Assembly (NCBI GenBank): GCA_905215755.1
Contig: CAJMRE010000043.1
Coordinates: forward strand, 1 to 14,993
DNA: 14,993 nt
Direction: 5' to 3'
From: an uncultured bacterium
GTDB lineage: Bacteria; Actinomycetota; Coriobacteriia; Coriobacteriales; Coriobacteriaceae
Within the stretch, counting starts at the first letter, position 1, and every line of letters begins with the position of its first letter. Below, piece after piece: positions 12,081-14,993 of the stretch. A program made the position numbers and the translations under genes. A model generated the notes under the pieces. That model was given only the letters and a program-made list of their open reading frames with translations, made no database searches and was not told the origin of the DNA.

Positions 12081-14762
12081 CTAGTCCTCGAGCAGGTCCT
12101 CGATAAAGCCGACGCGGTAGTTTTTGAAGATGACCTCGCCGCCGTCTTGCGTGGCGTCCAGATCGACATCGCCCATGATGCCAAAATCGTGGTCGCCATC
12201 CTCGTCGGCAAAGATCTGGTGCACGTGCCATACGTGCGCGGTCTTCTCGTCGGACTCGTCAATGGAAAACATCGCGGCGCTGCGGGCATCTCCGTCGGTG
12301 AGGATTTCCTCGTGCTGCTCGTGGTAAGCGTCGAGTGCTTTTTGCCAGCGGATCTCGCTCATGCCCCAGTCGTCGTCGAGCTCGCCCAAGTCGCGAACGT
12401 GCTCGCGGGCGGCAAGGGTCACGCGGCGGAAGAGCGCGTTGCGCACCAATAGCGTGCAGCCGCGACGGTCCGCCACGACCTCGTCGATGCCCTGCGGCGG
12501 CGCAGCATCGAGGGCTGCCGGGTTGCCGGCGTTCTCCCACTCATCCACCAGGCTCGAGTCCACCGAGCGCACCACAAAGCCCAGCCACGAGATAATGTCG
12601 CGCAGGCGCTCGTCGCGCTTCTCGATGGGCACGGTGCGGTCGAGTGAACGGTAGGCCTCTGCCAGGTAACGCAGCAAAATGCCCTCGGAGCGGGCGATGC
12701 CGAGCTTTTGGATATAGCCCTTAAAGTCGCTCGCGCTCTCCAGCATGTCGCGCAGGACGCTCTTGGGCGAGAGCTGGTAGTCGTTGGCCCAAGGTACTTC
12801 TTGGCAGTACTTGTCGAAGGCGGCATCGAGCAAGTCCTCGAGCGGCTTTTCGTAGGTGACATCCTGGATGCGCTCCAGGCGTTCCTCATATTCGACGCCG
12901 TCAGCCTTCATTTCGGCCATCGCGCGGTCGCGCGCGGCGCGCTCCTGCGCGCGCAATACCTGCTTGGGGTCCTCGAGCGTTGCCTCGACCATCGAGATCA
13001 GATCCATGGTATAGGTCTCACTCTCGGGGTCGAGCAGCTCCAGCGCGGCAAGCAAAAACGGCGAGAGCGGCTGGTCGAGCGCAAAGTCCTCGGGCAGATC
13101 GACCGTCAGTGCATAGTCGATGTCTGGCGCGGCGTCAGTCGGGGCGTCGGGCGCGGGCGGCACCTCGGTGCGAACGACGACGCCGGAATCGATGAGCGTG
13201 GCGAAGATCTCGTCGGCACGAACCTCGAGCTTTGCCTTTTCCTCAGGGGTCTGCAGGCTTGTTTCGATGAGGTCGTGTACGCGGGCTCGGGCATCGCCGC
13301 CCTGCTCGACCACGCTAATCACCATGGAGTGCGTGATGCGAAGGCGCGGCTTGAGCGTCTCGGGCTGCGTCTCGATCAGGCGCTCAAAGGTCTGCTTGTT
13401 CCAGGTGACAAAGCCCTCGGGGGCCTTCTTCTTTTTAATCTTGCGGAGCTTCTTGGGGTCGTCGCCCGCCTTGGCCATGAGTTTGGCGTTCTCGATCTCG
13501 TGCTCCGGGGCCTCGGCGATGACCATGCCCTCGGTATCGAAGCCCGAGCGGCCGGCGCGACCGGCAATCTGATGGAACTCGCGGGCGCGCAGGCGACGCA
13601 TCTTGTAGCCGTCGAACTTGGTGAGCGCGGTGAGCACCACGGTGTGGATGGGTACGTTGATGCCGACGCCGAGCGTATCGGTGCCGCAGATGACGGGCAG
13701 CAGGCCCTGCTGCGCCAAACGCTCGACCAGCAGACGATAACGCGGCAGCATACCGGCGTGGTGCACGCCGACGCCGCAGCCAAGCAAACGCTTGAGGATC
13801 TTGCCGAAGGCCGTCGAGAAGCTCGTGCCCTTGGCCGCCTCCTTGATGGCCTCGCGCTGCTCCTTGCTGGCAATGCCAAAGTTGGCGAGCGACTGTGCCG
13901 TCGCAAGGGCGGCATCCTGGCTAAAGTGCACGATATAGAGCGGGGCCTCTCCGCCGCGCATCGCGAGCTCGACGGTGCCCTCGAGGGAGGTCGTCACGTA
14001 GTCGTAGCTCAGCGGCACGGGGCGTGGGGCATCGACGACCAAGTCGCAGGTAGCGCCGGTGTGTTCCTCGAGTGAGGCGGCGATGGCAGTGACATCGCCG
14101 AGCGTGGCGCTCATGAGCATGAATTGCGTGTGAGGCAGGGTGAGCAGTGGCACCTGCCAGGCCCAGCCGCGGTCGGGGTCGGCAAAATAGTGGAACTCGT
14201 CCATGGCGACGCAGCCCACGTCGGCGCCCTCGCCCTCGCGCAGTGCATCGTTGGCAAGGATTTCTGCCGTGCAGCAGATGACGGGCGCCTTGGTGTTGAT
14301 ATGCGTGTCGCCGGTGATCATGCCGACGTTATCGCGGCCGAGCACCTGCACAAGGTCGAAAAACTTTTCGCTGACCAGAGCCTTGATGGGGGCCGTGTAA
14401 TAACAGCGCTTGCCCTGTGCCATGCCCATAAAGAGCATGCCTAGCGCGACAAGCGACTTGCCCGATCCGGTCGGTGTTCCCAAAATGACATGGTCACCGG
14501 CGGCTAGATCCATGAGGGCCTCTTCCTGGTGGTCCCACAGCTCAATACCGCGGTCGCTTGTCCATTCAAAGAAGCGTTCGAAGGCCTGATCGGGCGTGAG
14601 CCATGGTTCGGGCTCGCTACCATCCTCGGGCTCCCACCAGGTGGGGGAGAGCGCGCCGAGCGAGCCGAATTCGGCTTCGGTTCCCGTGCCGCCCGAGAAC
14701 GAGCTGGCGGCGCCGGCGCCAGAAACGGTGCTGGCGGAAGTATCTGTCGTGGTCTGTGCCAT
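12081..14762 (-). CDS. Ski2/Mtr4-like DExH helicase with DUF3516-type C-terminus
   Basis: An 893-residue superfamily 2 ATPase. Motifs: I GTPTGSGKS (95-103), Ia APIKALVSEKF (124-134), II DEFH (188-191), III SAT (218-220), V GTDTLGVGINVP (359-370), VI QIAGRAGRSG (397-406). The GVHHAGMLPRYR stretch (331-342) is typical of Ski2/Mtr4 and Lhr-like enzymes. The C-terminal half (about 430-893) resembles the actinobacterial DUF3516 region. Likely an ATP-driven RNA or DNA unwinding enzyme in RNA turnover or repair; the substrate is not readable. The frame is open 53 codons further upstream into a repeat element, but the ATG at 14762 begins a low-complexity Ser/Thr/Gly tail normal for this family. Its ribosome site (GAGAGAAAG) is weak. 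Monocistronic; CATAAT at 14797-14802 is a possible -10. Confidence 0.9.
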   Translation of the reverse strand: MAQTTTDTSASTVSGAGAASSFSGGTGTEAEFGSLGALSPTWWEPEDGSEPEPWLTPDQAFERFFEWTSDRGIELWDHQEEALMDLAAGDHVILGTPTGSGKSLVALGMLFMGMAQGKRCYYTAPIKALVSEKFFDLVQVLGRDNVGMITGDTHINTKAPVICCTAEILANDALREGEGADVGCVAMDEFHYFADPDRGWAWQVPLLTLPHTQFMLMSATLGDVTAIAASLEEHTGATCDLVVDAPRPVPLSYDYVTTSLEGTVELAMRGGEAPLYIVHFSQDAALATAQSLANFGIASKEQREAIKEAAKGTSFSTAFGKILKRLLGCGVGVHHAGMLPRYRLLVERLAQQGLLPVICGTDTLGVGINVPIHTVVLTALTKFDGYKMRRLRAREFHQIAGRAGRSGFDTEGMVIAEAPEHEIENAKLMAKAGDDPKKLRKIKKKKAPEGFVTWNKQTFERLIETQPETLKPRLRITHSMVISVVEQGGDARARVHDLIETSLQTPEEKAKLEVRADEIFATLIDSGVVVRTEVPPAPDAPTDAAPDIDYALTVDLPEDFALDQPLSPFLLAALELLDPESETYTMDLISMVEATLEDPKQVLRAQERAARDRAMAEMKADGVEYEERLERIQDVTYEKPLEDLLDAAFDKYCQEVPWANDYQLSPKSVLRDMLESASDFKGYIQKLGIARSEGILLRYLAEAYRSLDRTVPIEKRDERLRDIISWLGFVVRSVDSSLVDEWENAGNPAALDAAPPQGIDEVVADRRGCTLLVRNALFRRVTLAAREHVRDLGELDDDWGMSEIRWQKALDAYHEQHEEILTDGDARSAAMFSIDESDEKTAHVWHVHQIFADEDGDHDFGIMGDVDLDATQDGGEVIFKNYRVGFIEDLLED

Positions 14763-14886
14763 GTGGTTGCTTTCTCTCGCCGTTTGTCCGCCAACTATTA
14801 TGGCGTAGCAGCGGCGCGGGGTGCCAGCGCGCGAGAAAATGCAGGAAATGGGCGTTCTGCCCAGCCGTTTGGTGCAGTTGCCAGCT
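14763..14886 (-). promoter_or_regulatory. Helicase upstream region with candidate -10
   Basis: On the minus strand CATAAT (14797-14802) lies 34 bp before the start codon, with no clear -35 at the right distance. Nothing else is recognised before the repeat element at 14885. Confidence 0.3.
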
Positions 14887-14993
14887 AAGTGAGTAGACTT
14901 TTTGCAATATCGCGAGCACATGGCTTTTGCGCAAGAGCTCTACCTGCACTGATAATTGTTCTCGGGGGAAGCGGGCACTGCGGGGCGCGGCAA
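14885..14993 (+). repeat. 119-bp inverted-end repeat element, copy 3 (cut by window end)
   Basis: CTAAGTGAGTAGACTTTT (14885-14902) is identical to the left end of copies 1 and 2. The interior is more diverged but keeps GCA right after the end, CGCGA, TTTTG, CAAG and CTACCTGC at the same offsets without gaps. The expected right end (near 15005) lies beyond the window. Same orientation as the others, but no plus-strand gene ends in it. Confidence 0.8.

Noticed and set aside
12708..14075. 455-codon plus-strand open frame
   Set aside because: It lies entirely antisense to the helicase, whose motifs are unmistakable; the translation is low-complexity Leu/Gly/Val/Asp typical of the opposite strand of a GC-rich gene.
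14763..14921. 53-codon N-terminal extension of the helicase
   Set aside because: It would begin inside repeat copy 3 and translate the repeat and promoter region; the ATG at 14762 gives the family-like start.
1..14993. tRNA, rRNA or CRISPR array
   Set aside because: No cloverleaf-like segment with a GTTCRA T-loop, no rRNA signatures, and no regularly spaced repeats were found on either strand.

Overview
The window is a GC-rich bacterial chromosome segment that best fits a gut actinobacterium of the Coriobacteriia, most likely Collinsella. That placement is inferred from gene content (PdxS/PdxT with a divergent MocR regulator, an actinobacterial DUF3516-type Ski2-like helicase, reverse rubrerythrin, DUF2130 protein), codon use and many intergenic stem-loops. 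No rRNA, tRNA, CRISPR array, transposase or integrase is visible.

Layout. Positions 1-367 hold no gene but four consecutive stem-loops. Positions 368-3454 are a vitamin B6 locus: pdxT and pdxS on the minus strand, and a divergent MocR/PdxR-type regulator on the plus strand, with overlapping face-to-face promoters and a direct-repeat operator between them. Next is a gene for a Vsr/DUF559-like nuclease-fold protein (3746-4873), lying between two same-orientation copies of a 119-bp element with perfect inverted ends. A third copy runs off the right edge at 14887. The first two copies supply the last codons and stop of the gene before them. Then come a reverse-type rubrerythrin (minus strand) and a plus-strand alcohol dehydrogenase/aldehyde dehydrogenase operon with a Rex-like operator at its start.

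From 8550 to 12001 the plus strand carries a terminator with a perfect Bacillus-type SOS box in its apical stem, a 27-residue hydrophobic peptide whose Shine-Dalgarno sits in a hairpin, a HIRAN protein, a tiny acidic/basic ORF cut by an in-frame amber codon, a calcineurin-like phosphoesterase, and a long coiled-coil DUF2130 protein with a PD-(D/E)XK-like motif. Convergent to these is a large DExH helicase (12081-14762, minus).

How the parts may work together (inference). PdxR senses PLP and controls PdxST. The ADH/ALDH pair handles aldehyde/alcohol redox under NADH control. Rubrerythrin detoxifies peroxide. The 8550-12001 stretch is enriched in nucleic-acid and DNA-damage-flavoured functions. 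The strongest candidates for undescribed biology are the 119-bp repeat family with its cassette-like gene unit, and the SOS-box/micropeptide locus.
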